Source: Echinococcus granulosus (lineage: Eukaryota > Platyhelminthes > Cestoda > Cyclophyllidea > Taeniidae). From it: 64,000 nt of DNA. The stretch is from NCBI RefSeq assembly GCF_000524195.1, contig NW_020170421.1, positions 344,424-408,423 on the forward strand, read 5' to 3'. Made by a program: the position numbers and the translations under genes. Of this stretch, positions 37,310 to 51,665 are shown piece after piece. The notes under the pieces are model-generated. The model made no database searches and was not told the origin of the DNA. It saw nothing but the letters and a program-made list of their open reading frames with translations. Numbering within the stretch: the first letter of the stretch is position 1; each line of letters begins with the position of its first letter.

Positions 37310-40300
37310 ATAGTAACAACATGTTTTTCAATGCTCCCCTTACTTACTACGTATTTAGGGGTGGCTTGGGAAGCTGCATGATGATCATGGAGATTGGGTA
37401 GGACTCTACTTTAAGGACGATATGCATTTGAGGCCTTTAACCCGGCACATTTTAAAGACGCCTCAGGCTTCCTGCTGTAATCTTAAAAAAATTATTTCAG
37501 CAGAGTTGGGACCTAGAATACATTGCCATTTTAATTTTATATTTTCTTTAAATTACCCATTTATGACAAACTCACCTTAATGAAACAAATTTGCTAATCT
37601 TTGCATATCTTCTGTTTATTTTTTGCCGAAAAATGTTTGCTCAGGGTCTACGACTGGTCTCCCTATCACTTTTCATCTTTACGACTGCTCATTATTCAAT
37701 AACATGTAATCTCAATTAACTGGCCAAACATAGTTGATAGAAATCTTTCACCTGAGTGTAGCATTCTGCAATCCCGGGTCTGCTTGATTTTGTCCCACCA
37801 GTAGGCGGTCGTCTTTCTTCTCTAAATGCAATTATTCCGCCATTTTGGAAAGAAGCAGTCGAGCATTGCAACAACGGTTGTACACCTCGTTAAGTACTTT
37901 GAACTGCTCGCCTTTTGCCATATATTTATACATTCCACTTGTTATGCAATTGCTTTATGGCCTTTAGGGTATACTTTATTTATCCATTGGTGCCATGTTT
38001 TCACCATCGTAGTAGCTATATGAGGAGGTGTAAGTTGTTCCCCAAAGACTGCTTACTATCCGGTTAATGTCAGTTTGTCCGAGGGAGTAATGGCAATGTA
38101 GTGCTGTTTATGCAATTCAATCTTACAAAATCTATTCCTTTCCTTGGATAACTACTGGAAGCATGCCTTCCTCGAATCAGACAGGAGGGCTGCAAAAACT
38201 TGGTTTTTTTCAATGGTCCCTCACCCATTGCCCTCTTCCCCAATTCCTTGATCACATCAAGTGACCAAAAGGTTGGCAAGTTCAGAGTAGCTTACTGCAA
38301 TTCTTGGTCTTTACCAGTAGGTACTGGTAAAGTGAATGCAGTTGCTTGCATGCTTACATTGTCCTGCTATTTTGATCCACCGCTTTATCAAACATCCCCG
38401 ATTCTAGTCCATTAGCCTTACGAAACCGAATTCGGATCAGTTTTGGGACTGTAGAAGCTTCTTGTAACACCGTCTATAAAAGGCTTGGTGCACTTGATTC
38501 TGATGGTGATGTGTTACGAGCAGGAAGATGTAGTATTCTTCATGTTGAAGTATGGTGTGTCACTGCCCATTGAGAGCAGATCTCAGTCTTTGTTGTAAGT
38601 GATGAACAAAGAGTATGCACCTTCATTAACTGAGAAGAGCACGCATACTGCTGAGTGGATGGGTGCCTTAGGCCATGCATCGATACATAACATAAGCCCA
38701 TTCTTCGCTTCTTCTATATCAAAATGGGGAAAAAATTTTTCATTTTCTAAAGTTAAGCTAACAAACACATTGTATCGCACGTCTAAGGCAGTTCATCACA
38801 CACTGGAGACGATCCTCTGGTGGACTATGAAGGAAATTTTTTGCAGTGAATCATTCACTTGCTGAAGGTTAAGCAGTTCAACTTGACGCCTATTTACTCG
38901 ATGCAAGTCAAACGTGAGAAGAATGGAACCTTCTTGCGAGAAAAACAACTGAATCAATCAGTGGAAGGAGAGTTCAATCTTAATAATGCTGCACAAGATC
39001 TCATTAGGCAATCCTTACCAGTGATACAGTCTGCACTCTCAGAAGTGAAATGGCAGGTGCTGGGCGTCCTCCGTAGTCTTCTGACATTTAACCTTTTTCA
39101 CCTCTAATTATTACTTAACAAGTGCGAAAGTTATGAAATAAAAGTAGCCAGAGCCAAGATTTTGCGCTTCTAAAGAAAAGATTTTTTGCCTAGGCGAGAT
39201 TAACAAGCTTATATCTGGTTGAAAAAGGCTGATAGCTTGTAATGATATTATTCTAACCGGCATGTTTATTATATGGAGGAGCTTGCTCAATTAATTTTTT
39301 TAATTGTTGTTGTAAAAAAGGGGGCAAAGTCATTTTAGTTCTCCTCCCCCATACGTCATTCCAAATGACAACTCCCTTGCTCCCTTGCTACTTTATTTTT
39401 TGGCGTTCCTTCTGTTACAGTCACATTCAATGTGTATTTTATCGGTATGGAGTTATTGACTCCCATAAAAAGAGTGAGCCTAAAGGGACACCTCTAAGAG
39501 GCTTTGCGGTACACCAGCTCGCCTATTTAGGTTCCTTCTGTGAAGGCAAATTAGAAATTGCGCCGAGGCTAGTCATCCTTGGAAGCCCAAGGAAGCAGCA
39601 TCTTGGATACTCCCTCCGCCTTTCCTGAATTTGCAATAAAGTTTCTAGTCCCTACCTGGCTGAGGGTACTTTAACAGGCGGATTCTCCATTGGGAAATTG
39701 TTGTAAATGTGCAGAGAAGCCGTGTTATTACCTTTGATCTGCAGCACATCATTTATCTCTTTATTGCCATCCTTTGATGGGCCATCCCATGCGTGTCAGT
39801 ATTTGGAACATCACCTTCAGTTTGAGAGGTTCACAAAGCATTTAGGGGATAAAGGGGCTAAAGAAGTAGTCTTGCCCTCTGCACTACAATGGTATTCGAC
39901 TTTGCTAGACTACTGGGACTTAAAAATTTTCTCTTTGCAATGGCTGGAAACAATATGAGGCTAATGAATACGCTCCATTAATGTCTTGTTATTTTACACA
40001 CCGGCTACGAAAATATTCCTTGGCAGAGAGTAAAAAGAAACTGATTTATCATGGCTGAAGGAAAAATGGTAAATACTTTTGGTTAACTTGGAGCCTTCGT
40101 GGCAATGCGATACAATTAACCTTTAGCAAAAGGCAACTTTTACTGGCTAATCATCTTTTTCGGAGGTTGTGTTAAGTTGGACTATGCTGCAGGCAAATGG
40201 TCACAAAAGTATCTTTTCAGATTTGCTGTGTCTCATTCCCCTTGGTGATTTACCTATTTAAATGTCGACTGACATCGCGTTTTTGGAGCGTCAGAAGTGA

Positions 40301-42364
40301 TGGTAGCATTGCAAGTTTGAATATGAGCTGAAAGGCTATCAGCAGAGCCCGCAGACGCAAGCTTCCGTACTGTTAGAGCGGAGGGAGATTGACAAGGCTC
40401 AGTAGCACATGTAATACTACCTGCAGCGCCTTGCTGAGGATGTCGTTGGACAAAGTGATGGGACTTTGTCAAGCTCAAATAAGTAAGAGAATGGAATTTT
40501 TCACCTAAGTTTGTATTTATTCACCTGTTACACTTCATACAAGATCCTACCAGCTTTACTATAGCCTGTAAGTAGCAAGGATTTCTCATGATAATCCGCA
40601 AAAATCGACTTCATAAAAATGGCATTCTTTTTGCAACCTTTAATGAAACTTGACCGCTGAAGCATTATGCATTTGGTTTTACAATTTTATACCTTGAAGT
40701 TTCGCAAAGCTATGAGCACTTAATTTTATACAGCGCCTGGAGTCGCTGTAAAACAGCGGTGTAGAAGAGGACAGAACTCCCAAGAGACAGGAGACTATTA
40801 AACAAAATGCCAGCTTATTACATTCTTGAATCAACATTATGCTTGATTATGAAGGTAGTGAATAGACTTCATTCTCAAATCTTCTGGGATTATAGTAACT
40901 TTTATCTCACATACTCAAACTCGTTGTGGTCATTTCTGTAGGGATTGCAATTTACTTCAACAACCGCGTTCCCTTTAACTGCTAACCAGAATCCACTACA
41001 AATGACTAAAGTGTAGGCGTTAAAGCTGCTTCAATGCGTAGCGGTAAGGGTTGGTTCAATTTTGGATCCATGATAAGGGATTCACGGCCGATTAACACTG
41101 TCTGATCGATGCTGGCCCTCTACGCTTATGTGGGAGTTTGTGCAATCTACGAGGCATCGAGAGCTATAACTGCCCACACATCCCCTAGGGCATGCGAGCT
41201 AGCCTCCTTACTACTGCAGGCGGCTGGTGTGCGGATCGGACATTCCTTCTGGGTGTCGGTGTACCGATCAATGCGACTTGGCAATCCGTTGTACCTCCAC
41301 CAGAAAGGTGGAACTAACATAAATAGCATAAATATAAGTTTTGCCTTTTCCTTCTTTGGGTTGGGTGAATAACTAAGCGCACAAAATTTTCTCCCATTTT
41401 ACCGTTTTACACAGTTTGACACTTTCCTACTTATCAAAAAGCCATAAAACAGACGTATGAATAATAAATAACATCGCCTCCATTTTGCTTGAGCTCACTT
41501 ATTTTCATTGTCATGCTTATTTCCATGCTTTAGTTAAAAATTTATCACTTGTTTACTTTCTGAGTTGTTTCCGCGTAATTCAAAATCCTTGGTTTGTTAA
41601 TAACTTCACTTGTCACCTAAAAGCCCCACTCGCAGGGACTTCATATTGCAACAAATATTTGATTGATATTCTTTGACAATTTCAGACCATTATTCAACCA
41701 GGAAAAGATATGTGGAGACGAAGGCTGTAACATTCCGTGCTAGGTTGTCTATCGGTATCATCACTCATGACAGGATGTCTTAACTTCCTAATATTCTTAA
41801 GTTTATTTAAGTAATTGGCTCTTAGACTCTGAGCGGAATGAACTTGAACTGGATTAGCGCAAGCCGGATTCGCTCCTCCACCTTTCACTTATAATGGCAA
41901 TCAGCCTACTTGTAAGATTCAGAAGTATCCATTTGGTGACAATAAACGGTGAGATCAACGTTAACTAAGCTTGAATTAACACCTTGACATCTTCAAGCTC
42001 CCTCCTTTTCCCTTCCACTTCCGGTATTGTTGGTAGTTTGAGTATAGGATATCCATATTATTAATGGCACTGAAGTAGGTCAACACCCTTAGAATAAGTC
42101 AACTTGAATTTCATAATTCCCCCCTAGCTGCTACACTTCCTCTGCTATTATCCCCGCCATCTGACGGGAGAGTGTGCGCACACGTACACACCCAAAGGCA
42201 ACCCAAAACTTCCATTTATGGCAAGTGGCACTTTTTCGAATACGTAGGGAGATCGCGTAGGCGTCGCTCTGTGTGTTCGCGTGCAGGAGGAGGGGGAAAC
42301 GAGAGGGCAGCCATATCGCAATTATTCTACCCCCCTTTCACATTCCACAAGTGTTGTGCGTGAA

Positions 42365-42367
<3 letters not shown>

Positions 42368-42453
<86 letters not shown>

Positions 42454-42577
42454 NNNNNNNNNNNNNNNNNNNNNNNNNNNNNNNNNNNNNNNNNNNNNNN
42501 NNNNNNNNNNNNNNNNNNNNNNNNNNNNNNNNNNNNNNNNNNNNNNNNNNNNNGTGTGTGTGTGTGTGTGTGTGTGT
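42368..42577. repeat. (GT)n microsatellite broken by a gap
   Basis: GT repeats fill 42368-42453 (43 units) and 42554-42577 (12 units), on both sides of the gap. The assembly therefore failed inside the array and its true length is unknown. Confidence 0.97.
42454..42553. other. Assembly gap (100 N) inside the GT array
   Basis: Exactly 100 N within the GT microsatellite. Frames coding Val-Cys repeats across it are artefacts. Confidence 0.99.
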
Positions 42578-43010
42578 TCATAGATGGCACCGCTGCATGC
42601 ATTCCCGCATGCATACGAGTCTTACATGAGTTTGCTCCCGCGTGGGCCTTAGGGTGTCCTGGCAGCTGAAAGCAAATATTGACGGCCTTGTGTCTACATT
42701 TCCTACCATCAGTCTATGGGTGGAGGAGATCGTATGCACTTTTCACCTAGACAGAATGTGCTACCTCCCTCTCTCTGGAATGTTGAGCCAAAAGGAATTG
42801 TGTAGCAGTTGTTCTACATGTATCGGTATTTTAGAACCGGACATTTGGCAAGCATCTGAGAATAAACGCATCCTGTTAAGTAAGGTTTATAATCTCACTC
42901 TTTAGTAATTTTTAATTTAGTAAACCATACTTACCGTCCAATAGCAATTTTTAGTTGTACTTAGAAGGTACCAATATAAGCATTGCTGTACGAAAATGAT
43001 TTTGTTAAGG

Positions 43011-43190
43011 TGTAGCACCCCGCGACTTCCCTAAAGACGAAAAAAGAGGTGATACTAAGTAGAATGTATATTGCCGACATGCACAATGGATGGGGGATTA
43101 CCCACCTGGCTAGTCGGACATGGCGCCCAGCAGAAGTGCAGAAGCGGAGTCTTAAGCGTCTTCGAAACCAAAACTTAATACCAATTAGTC
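43011..43190 (-). mobile_element. Solo LTR of the TRIM-like element, minus orientation
   Basis: On the minus strand it contains TTTGGTTTCGAAGACGCTTA, GCACTTCTGCTGGGCGCC and ACATTCTACTTAGTATC, and ends CGCGGGGTGCTACA at 43011. The first few bases of the LTR are degraded near 43190. No internal domain is attached. Confidence 0.8.
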
Positions 43191-44372
43191 AGATGAGGCA
43201 GATTTCAGTATGGGTGAATTCCGCCTTTAATACCTTATCTGGAAATGGTCGAGTGGGCTTTCATTAATGCGCGTTTCGATTCTTACCACCCAGAGATCAT
43301 TCAATAATTACGTCCAGCTTTCCCAGCAATTCTGACTGATACTGTTGTCGGCTTTGCTTTAGACGTATTTTGAGTCAATATGCTCAGATAAATATAATTT
43401 AACTTCTCAAATCTTCTAGGCTCGGCTTTTTTCAAGTATTTCTCGCAACAGTTATAATAACTAGTCATCATGGAAGTGCTTCATGCAGAGTACAATACAG
43501 TATTGAGTTTTCTATAGGCGAATAATAATGATATTATTTGACGACTGTTTAGCGAGGAGCAGAAACAATTTCGCCTCCTTTACATTTGAAGGCACAGTGT
43601 TTCGTGTGATTCATGGCTTTACGTGGAGCTAACCCAATTGCCTACTTCGTTGTCATTCCACGCATTCTACAGAATTCCGACTTCACTCAGCGTTTTGGAA
43701 ATTATATGGCTTAATAATTTAGGTTTATTCGTGCGATGCATTGAGAAGAACCGGCTAGAGGTTCGTTATCCAAAGTAGATTTACCTGCTGTCTTGGACCA
43801 AAACCCATAGCTCGAGCTGGTCTGAAAGAGTAGAGAATTTTGTCAATGCAGCCCCCATTGTAGCATATAGCAGTGAAATGATTTGACCGCATAGACAGTT
43901 CCGTCTCTACAGGTCCTCCGACAATATCAATACTCTCCCAACCCTCCTATGGGTTAATTAAGGGCTTTCCTTTACAATGGTACCCGTTCTTACGGTTTTG
44001 TTTCAAATTCTGCACCCTACTACTAGTGTGTGTCTTGCAAGTTAATTAACCTTATTTAATCGTCTTTCTTTATCAGTAACCCTGTATCAACTCCCTATTT
44101 TATTGTTGTTGTCGTTATCTCCTCTGCTTTTATTATTGAAGTCCATTTAAAAATGGATGACTTTATCCGAAAATTCGCACCTAATACTCTTTTAATACAT
44201 AGTAAAGGCTAAATTTTTGCAGAGAAAGTTTAGATTTCACCTAGCATGGATAGTGTATTACGGGCACGTTTGATACCTGACTTTTAATAAACCCAACCAT
44301 TTCTTCCCCATTGCATATTTTGATACCTTAAATGAGGCATCTAAAGCCATGTACATTGCTTAAGAGTATTCT
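43191..44372. other. Intergenic, no gene recognised
   Basis: AT-rich, no supported feature. Confidence 0.55.
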
Positions 44373-45372
44373 GGTGCCTCAAGACTTCCCTGAATACGAT
44401 TCAAGGCATAAATCAGGGGCAGAATATGCATTATCAACGTACAGAGGAACTGGGGGTGACTGGTATGGCCCGGGGCCTGTGCCTCCCCCAGCAAATGTAC
44501 AATCAGGAAGCCTTAAGTGCCCGCAAAACCAAGAGAGTTGAGCAATTAATCGAAATATTACACAGCCATCTACCTCCTTATGAGCGTTGTCCGCAGCCCT
44601 ACATTTGGTACCTTCAATGTCGGCCATTATACCGTAGTAGCACAGTGATGAAAATAAGTCACGAACCAACCGCGTGCGACTGACAATTCTACTGAATTTG
44701 GAGTTCTATCTTGTTTGGGAACTGTATTGGGGTTGGAAAATGTGCAGACTACCATGTATGTTTATGCTGGTCCCAAAAACACTGGCCCAAAACCACCCAG
44801 TAGGGACAAGGTTAGAATAGTTTCGTGGGGGTGGGGTCACGCGTCTGTTTCTTCTTTCCACTTCGTTCTCACTCCAGTGCTGCCCAGCCATATCTTTCTG
44901 TATGGGTTCCATCCAGTTAGTGGGAGGTGGAGGAGGCATTCCCTGTTCACTTCATTAACATTTTCATACAGGTGCCGTAGACAGTTGGTTTACGTCTAGT
45001 GTAGCTCCATTTGTTAACAGCATTCTTGCAGGACGGAAGACTGAAGTAGTTGACGAAGGTGAAAGTCCTTATCAGCCAATCTGTCGAGCCGTCACAGATT
45101 CTCCCTTTCGCACCATGTATCCTTCTTCCATCTTGTTAATGTTTAACTGTCAGTAATAGAAATCAGGGTAGCTGTCGTTTGGGATCGGGCTTATCTTTCG
45201 CTGCCGCCAAGGAAGATTTGATAATAAAGCGAAATACGTAATGCCAAAATTACATAGGAGATGGAGGCTACTGGCATGGTCCGGAGACCCTGTCGCCCGG
45301 GGGACATATAATCGCGGGACCTTCAGCGTCCACAAAACCAAAACGAAGAGTTAGGCAAATCATCAAAGTATG
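44373..45372 (-). mobile_element. Near full-length TRIM-like LTR element, minus orientation
   Basis: Read on the minus strand, the left LTR starts near 45372 (TACTTTGATGATTTGCC), carries GGACCATGCCAGTAGCC and loses its final bases near 45205. The primer-binding-like GGCGGCAGCGAAAG is next. About 640 bp of internal domain follows. The right LTR is 44562-44373, starting TGTAATATTTCGATTAATTG and ending around GGGAAGTCTTGAGGCAC. The purine tract before the right LTR is degraded. Confidence 0.83.
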
Positions 45373-45772
45373 AAGATGCATTCTGTTACACGAATGTTGT
45401 ATAGGGAACTGCTGACAGGATTTCGCCTCTTAGTCATTTTTGCACAAAAATCCCAAGTCTTTGAACTTTTGCCCACGGAAACACATTCTGCAGACATGAT
45501 TTACTGCCATCGAAAATAATGTCATTTGCAGGTCTTGTTTATTACTTGGGCAAAATTTAAAAACACAAATCTTTTTTCGTTACCTTAGGGAAAATTGTGC
45601 AAAAAACTGTTTGATATCTCAAAGATTGCATTAGCAGGAAATATGAATGTAGCTAATAGTTTCAAATTTTCACTGTGCCAAAAGACTCACTTTTTGCTGC
45701 GATTCTTCATTATTCAAGCCATGCAACAGTCAGTTCTCTATAATGCCAGCTTATTATATCTGTTCATTGGAA

Positions 45773-45983
45773 TGTACTATAACCATTTAGTTGTTTGTTT
45801 GCATCTTTACTTTGGTTTCGGGGTCATTAAAGACTTTGTGCTTGTATTTTCGCTGATCGGCATGACCTTTGCACTATGTCAGTAGCCCTCCCCCCAGCCC
45901 CTCTCCACGCCGCCAAAACAATTTCCCCCTTCCCAAGAGTATTATGGCTTTTTTCGTCTTTAGGAAAGTCCAGGACCGCTACA
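45773..45983 (+). mobile_element. Solo LTR of the TRIM-like element
   Basis: Lies 400 bp right of an oppositely oriented copy. Matches are TTTAGTTGTTTGTTTGCA, TTTGGTTTCGGGG, TTGTATTTTCGCTGATCG, CTATGTCAGTAGCC and CGTCTTTAGGAAAGTCCAGG, ending CCGCTACA. A C-rich expansion occupies the middle. Confidence 0.8.
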
Positions 45984-48900
45984 ACACAATAAAGTCTTAG
46001 GTTAGGAATGGAAAATTCCTTGCATATTATGCGGATAGGCCTGCTAAGGTAAGTATAATGTCACTGTGTTAAGATGCGCGATAATCCTTCTTCATGGCCT
46101 AGAATGAAGGCGTTTGAGGAAATCGCTAAATCACTTTTAGAAGTTCTTTTTATTGCAGCATTGCAATGAAACCTTAGACAAGCAATTCTTTTGTATAGGA
46201 GATCAGTTTCTACAGTACCGATGCTGGTCCTTGTCATTCCGGAAAAAGAAATACGGCATATTAGAGGAGAAGGTTTATTGTTGACACAAAAGGGCTGTTG
46301 AACTGTAATGACATAAATGAGGAGCTATAACTCGAGGGCAACAACTAAAAACATGGCGAGGTGGCAGAATCTAGATATCCAAACGTGCAACTTACGCAAA
46401 TGGCAATCTGTGATACACCTTATATAGATCAGTCAAACGTTGTCATTAACAAGCTTCGTGGCAGGACATTCATCTCTTTGGGTGCTCTAATGTAGGCCTC
46501 CCACTCTAAGGATATGAGCAATGCCAAGTTACTCCTCCACAGTAAACACAACTTAGTCACTACTTGGCCATTCTTTGATTAGGATCAAAGGTCAATCTAC
46601 AGCTAATTCCTGCCTTATCGAATGTTAGCAAGACAGTGTTTAGCAAACGTTAAGGCTGTCGGTGTACCATGGCGTTTTAGATAACGAGTGTTGTCATAAT
46701 GGTGACTGCTTACAGCGATGTGTCCGCCTTATTTATTGCAACAAGAAGAGTGCCCAGAGCATTCATTCGTGTCATTCAGACTGTCAATTTTACATTCATG
46801 ACGGGAAGATTCCTTTTCACTGGAAACACAAGGCTGTCGTTTAGCTACTAATCCACTTCTTTACTTCTTATCCGTGGGCAATTTCGCATTTTTGTCAAAA
46901 TTATTTCCGACGCAGGCACTTCCAAGCCAATATAAGGTAAACCTTTGTGTCGAAAAATGTCTCCTTTTTCACCGCAGAATGTCACTTTGTGAAAGGATGG
47001 GCAGTGGGAATGGTTGAGGACGTTATATTTTACCCAGTCTAAATGACCTTTAAGTTGATTATCAGGAGACACATTCTAGTGTATTGTGAATTTTGGTATT
47101 ACAGACTTGCAATGTGTAGCATGGAAGTATTCAACCCGGTTTATGCTCGTTAAGCCTTTCAAAACTGAGACAAATGCCATCTTATGAGAGCTAATAGTAA
47201 ACATGTAGGACCACTGGGTTTAAGAAAACTGTTAATCTGTGTGTTTTTAAGATGGACGCTTGCAAATTTGTTGGTGAATCGTACGCTTAAAACACATCAA
47301 GAAGCAATCAACGCATTATCCTAGATCATCCCTTTTCTGGAAATGATAAACATGTGGCAAACTACTAAGGCGCCCCCAACGAAATTGCCTGGTTATCCAT
47401 GTGGTTTCAATGTGAGTTACCGTAGTCTGTGTCTCCAATCTCCAGATGCCGACTCCAACCCATATCGAAGTCCCATGTGTTCCATATGGCCAAGGTCCTG
47501 TAAGCTGAGGCACTTCTGCTTCCAATAACGTAGCTGATACCAAGATCCGGACCAGGTTTAGTCTTTAAACTGATGTGTCTCTATGGTTCAATTATTAAAC
47601 ACTTTCTGTGTAATTTTCTTATGATAGGAAAATTCTGAATTAATGCAAAATCTTCTAGTTGATCACCATTTATTACCTTCATATCGTGACAGCGAAAAAG
47701 TTCCAGTGTCACTTCTTCTCTGATCCTTAAATTTTGCATCAAGCTAATGTGTTTGACCTAAAGTTCATTCAGCGAGGGTTATCATTGCCCTTGGCTCTTT
47801 CAAATAACCATCGTGACCTCGTTAAGCTCCGACATTTGGACCGTCACCCTTGGCTAAAACATTTAACGCATTCCCTTAACTCTATATTACCGCTTGACCT
47901 TCCTCCTCTGCAATTAAGACGTCAGTGAACCACTTCATTAGTAGTTTAGTAAACGCTTCCTCTAGTGGAAGAAATGTTTGAGCAATTCACACTCTACTTA
48001 GGTTGCCCAATATGCAAGTGGATTTTAGATTTTACCGTTCAGAACTAACTTCGACTTCATTTACCTAAAATCTACTTCTTCGACGCTCTTTTTAGAATTT
48101 TGTTAACTGGATAACAGATTGATTCCTTACTAACTCAATACGCCTTTGCTATATCCTGTCCTGTTGGCATTTGTGTATTTTTCAGTAGTAAAGCCACTTC
48201 TTTAGGTCCGACCTGATCGTTGATTCTGGAGGGAAGCCTAAGTCGCTGCGATGGCAAAGAGCCAGTGGGAAATTATCCTCGACCTTGGAATTCCAATCGC
48301 CCACCCGTCAGGATGCCAGGAATTCTTCCTCCCTAAATGCATGCCCTCTCCCTGTCCCTCCCCTCCCCCCACCCAACGTGTGGATAACTGTGTCATCCTG
48401 TTTTGCTAGCTGATTCAAAATTTTTCGCATCATTTAAAGTGAGAGATGGAAGGACAAGGTTTTCCGTTAAATGGTTTTGATTCCTTGCATACTCCCCATT
48501 AGTTGTGGATATTGCTAACGTCCTTACTTCGGAAGTTACGATTGTCTTGATAAGTGATCCTCGAAGGTAAATTGTTAATGAGTTTTCCCAGTTAATAAAT
48601 CCTATTTAGACCCCTTACTATCTTAATAAGTGCGCAATCCAGACCAATGTTTTGTGTCATAAGTGGAATGAACCGAGTATTGATATGAAGATAATGAGGA
48701 GAACCGTAGTAGCATGACTCTCCTTCGTTTGTTACCTAAATTTTTCAAAAATAGAAGAGGTTTTTTATATGGATAGTCCTAATGAGGACATTTCTACTCA
48801 CAAATAGGAACGCCTGGATATTTTGGACACCAATTCTACCCGTTAAAGAAGGTTTTTAGAAAGAGCCTCACAAAAGTTTTAGCTGAGCTTTGCATAAATC

Positions 48901-49294
48901 TTGAACTATTCAAAATTTGAATTCCTACATATTTGGGTTTTTATGTAATATTGTATTTAACAGAGACTAAAAGTTATTTAAATGGGGATTACCAAGATTT
49001 AAAATCTCTTTCTAGGTGTCAAAGTACTGGGGCCTGGGAATGTGGACAGCGGTGTGATTTGAAGCTCCGTGGGCACAAGACCCCAACACGCATTCAGGTT
49101 CACTTTACAAGCCTTTTTTTAACAAGACGTAAGACCTTACCATGTCCATAACTCGTGACCAATGAGAATGGCGCTAGGTAAGTGCTTATAGATGGAAAAG
49201 GCAGCTAAGAAAAAAATTCACTAAATAAGTAATTATTAATATGTGCTCAAAATATCGGAAATTGGGCAAATATCTTTAAGCATAAATGTAAAGA
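45984..49294. other. Intergenic, no gene recognised
   Basis: No exon, RNA gene or repeat could be supported. A GC-richer patch at 47.37-47.53 kb has open frames on both strands without recognisable motifs. Confidence 0.5.
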
Positions 49295-50423
49295 TGTATG
49301 TGTTAAGTTTCATTGCTTAACTCTTCACTCCAGTCACGCTGGAACTAAAGGGCACAACCATTAAACGTTTGTCCGGCTGCATGACCTATGGGCTTATGGC
49401 CATGCCAGTTGCCTCCTCCCACCCCATCTGTACTTTGGCAATACATTTTCTGCCCTAGTATTATGCCTGCTTTGGCCCTTAGGGAAGTCTTAGGGTATGG
49501 TAATAGTGGCAGTGGAAAGTGAATCCTAAAAAACACCTACCCTGATTTTCTTATCTAAATACTAAACTTAAATGTGACGGAAGGAGCACGTACGTTGAGG
49601 ATGGGGAAAATTGTGATGACCCACAACAGAAGGTTGAAAATGACATCCACGCTCGACAACTACCACAGTCCCGTGCTCTGAAGGAAAGTTACTGATAACT
49701 GAAAAGACACCAACCGAAGCCGTAAACCACAGGGACATTTTCTTTACGGAGCTGTTTACCGTAACTGCATAAAGATGTTATTGAAGTGAGCATACGACAC
49801 CTCCTCCTCCTTCCTCTAGCTCAACGAAACAGATAAATGTGGCTGGGCAGCACTGAAGTGAAAGTAAAGTGGCAAGGAGGAAAAGATGCGGAATCTTTCA
49901 CCCACAAAACCATTTAAATCTCGTTCTCTATTAAATGGCTGCTTTTATGGCAGTCTTCTTACTGCTAGTGATGGACATGCCTCATGGCCAACATATTTTC
50001 CCTTCCATCAATGCAGCCGTCAAATAGGTAAAACCTCAAATCCAGTGAAAATGTCAAGACGGGTCAGTAACATTGTAGTCGAATACTCTTTCAGTCGCAA
50101 AGGAATTCAACGACTGGCGCGGTTGATTTTTGCGTGTCTTTACCTCCAGCACCGACTGTGTTGTGATGGTCCACTCGGAAGGCTTTCTAAGGATAGCGCC
50201 GGGGATGGCCCTTAAAAGGAGAGAGAGTCTGTAATGGCACAACTATTTTTTAATTCCTAGTTTTGGTTTTGCTGGCACCTAATGTTCCGCTCTTGTACTG
50301 CCTCTAAACGGCATGGAATCTAGGCTATGCCAGTAGCCTCCAGCCCTTCATTACGTCGGTAGTACATATTCTGCTCAAGTATTATGCCTTCTTTTGTCTT
50401 TAGGAAAGTCGGGTGAAGCTACA
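49295..50423 (+). mobile_element. Full-length TRIM-like LTR element
   Basis: The left LTR is about 49295-49503, with GGCCATGCCAGTTGCC, GGCAATACATTTTCTGCCC and TAGTATTATGCC. The primer-binding-like AGTGGCAGTGGAAAGTG follows. The internal domain is about 720 bp and ends in a purine tract (AAAAGGAGAGAGAG). The right LTR is 50230-50423, starting TGTAATGGC and ending GGGTGAAGCTACA. Total is about 1.13 kb. LTR divergence is substantial, there is no clear target-site duplication and there is no coding sequence. Confidence 0.87.
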
Positions 50424-51665
50424 ATACTTCTTGGACCAATCTTCACTTTTACTAACCACGAAAAATACTTTTTAACAAGTCGTTTTCGTGCCTCCTCATT
50501 GAACGTATTCATGCGCAAAACACGTTTTAATTTCTCCCCCCGAATAAGGCTTGGTTTAGTAATAAAGCATAAATAGAAATCACATACAGAATTGAAGTAG
50601 TTTTCCGAAAAATTAACTAAAATGGTGTTTTCGAGAGATAGTAAGGTGACAAAGTTTGCGGACTTAAGCCAATTACCACAGCACTTGAATTGTTGAACAA
50701 AGAACGATAAGGCAAAATGTTTATGTCACTCTCCTCACGAGAAAGTGTATACATAAAAATTAACCAAACTTTACTTACGAATTATTTCTGCTACTAAGTT
50801 CTGGAGATTTTTTACTAATAAGCAACTATAGAGGTAATTCAGATTTTTGTGCTCCTATTGCAAGAAAAGAGAAGAGACTCTAACTGACTTTAGTATAAGA
50901 AAAGGCTTCGACAAATTCCGACGAAAAATCGTCTTGGCGAAAAAAAGGAAGCCTAACCTATTTCATATTGATAAAGAACTATTGAGGCTTCAACGCACTT
51001 ACACCAGAAGAGTTCGAACCCACACCAATTGTAAAAAGTTACGTTCATAAATCCACATTGCTTCACAATTAAAATTTTGCCTTCTTCTTGGGGCAAAATA
51101 AAGTATCATAGCACACCCTTCGTTATGGGTTCTTGTGCGACTAGCCTACGGGAAACAAATTAAGGTTGTTTATCTTTTCTTTCACACGAATGCGCAACCC
51201 CTTCCGCCCTGATTCATCATTCGTTTGTAGGGCAATGTCCACCAAGAGGTCCCAAAATTCACGAGTTTTCTCCTTACTTCTTCACCCACCTTATAAGTGT
51301 GTACGGTTAAGGGATTAGCAGAAGGCCTTCTCTACGACCTATTTATGCTATGGGATACCGTTTTATTGTCAGTTTTAACTAATGAGTAACCCTCAGTTTC
51401 GCCATAGTAAAACAGTTGCGTAGTTATTGGCTAAAAATCTATGGCGAATCTTAACACAGGTGAGCTTATGTAGTTCTAGTTGTCATCATAGAACCATAAA
51501 GTGGGTCCCTAGGATCCTTTAGACCCCACAAGTTCTTAACTCGTATATTCACTGATATAATTCACGTTTCGGGACTCATGAAATGGTGAGTATGCCACTT
51601 CTGTACAGTCAGTAATACCATAATTACGTACTGGTATTGCGAAACCATTCGAAGGGCGTAAAAAG
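50424..51665. other. Intergenic, no gene recognised
   Basis: AT-rich. A 67-codon basic frame at 50847-51050 is open but lacks a recognisable motif. Confidence 0.55.

Larger units (their letters stand above)
37310..43010. other. Intergenic, GT microsatellite and gap inside, no gene recognised
   Basis: No exon or RNA gene is supported. At 38.1-39.1 kb several frames interrupted by stops look slightly protein-like and could be a decayed retrocopy, but I cannot name a parent. GC-richer patches at 40.25-40.48 and 41.1-41.3 kb are also unassigned. Confidence 0.45.

Noticed and set aside
38080..39107. Series of stop-interrupted frames that might be a retrocopied pseudogene
   Set aside because: Some stretches look protein-like, but no parent family could be named and frames shift too often to defend a call. 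A translated search would decide.
40254..40478. Ser/Thr/Ala-rich minus-strand frame that could be a terminal exon
   Set aside because: No conserved motif and no convincing acceptor or partner exon nearby.
41109..41372. Open frames on both strands in a GC-richer patch
   Set aside because: Neither strand gives a recognisable domain; strand cannot be decided.
42273..42669. Val-Cys and Thr-His repeat frames
   Set aside because: Pure translation of the GT microsatellite and the N gap.
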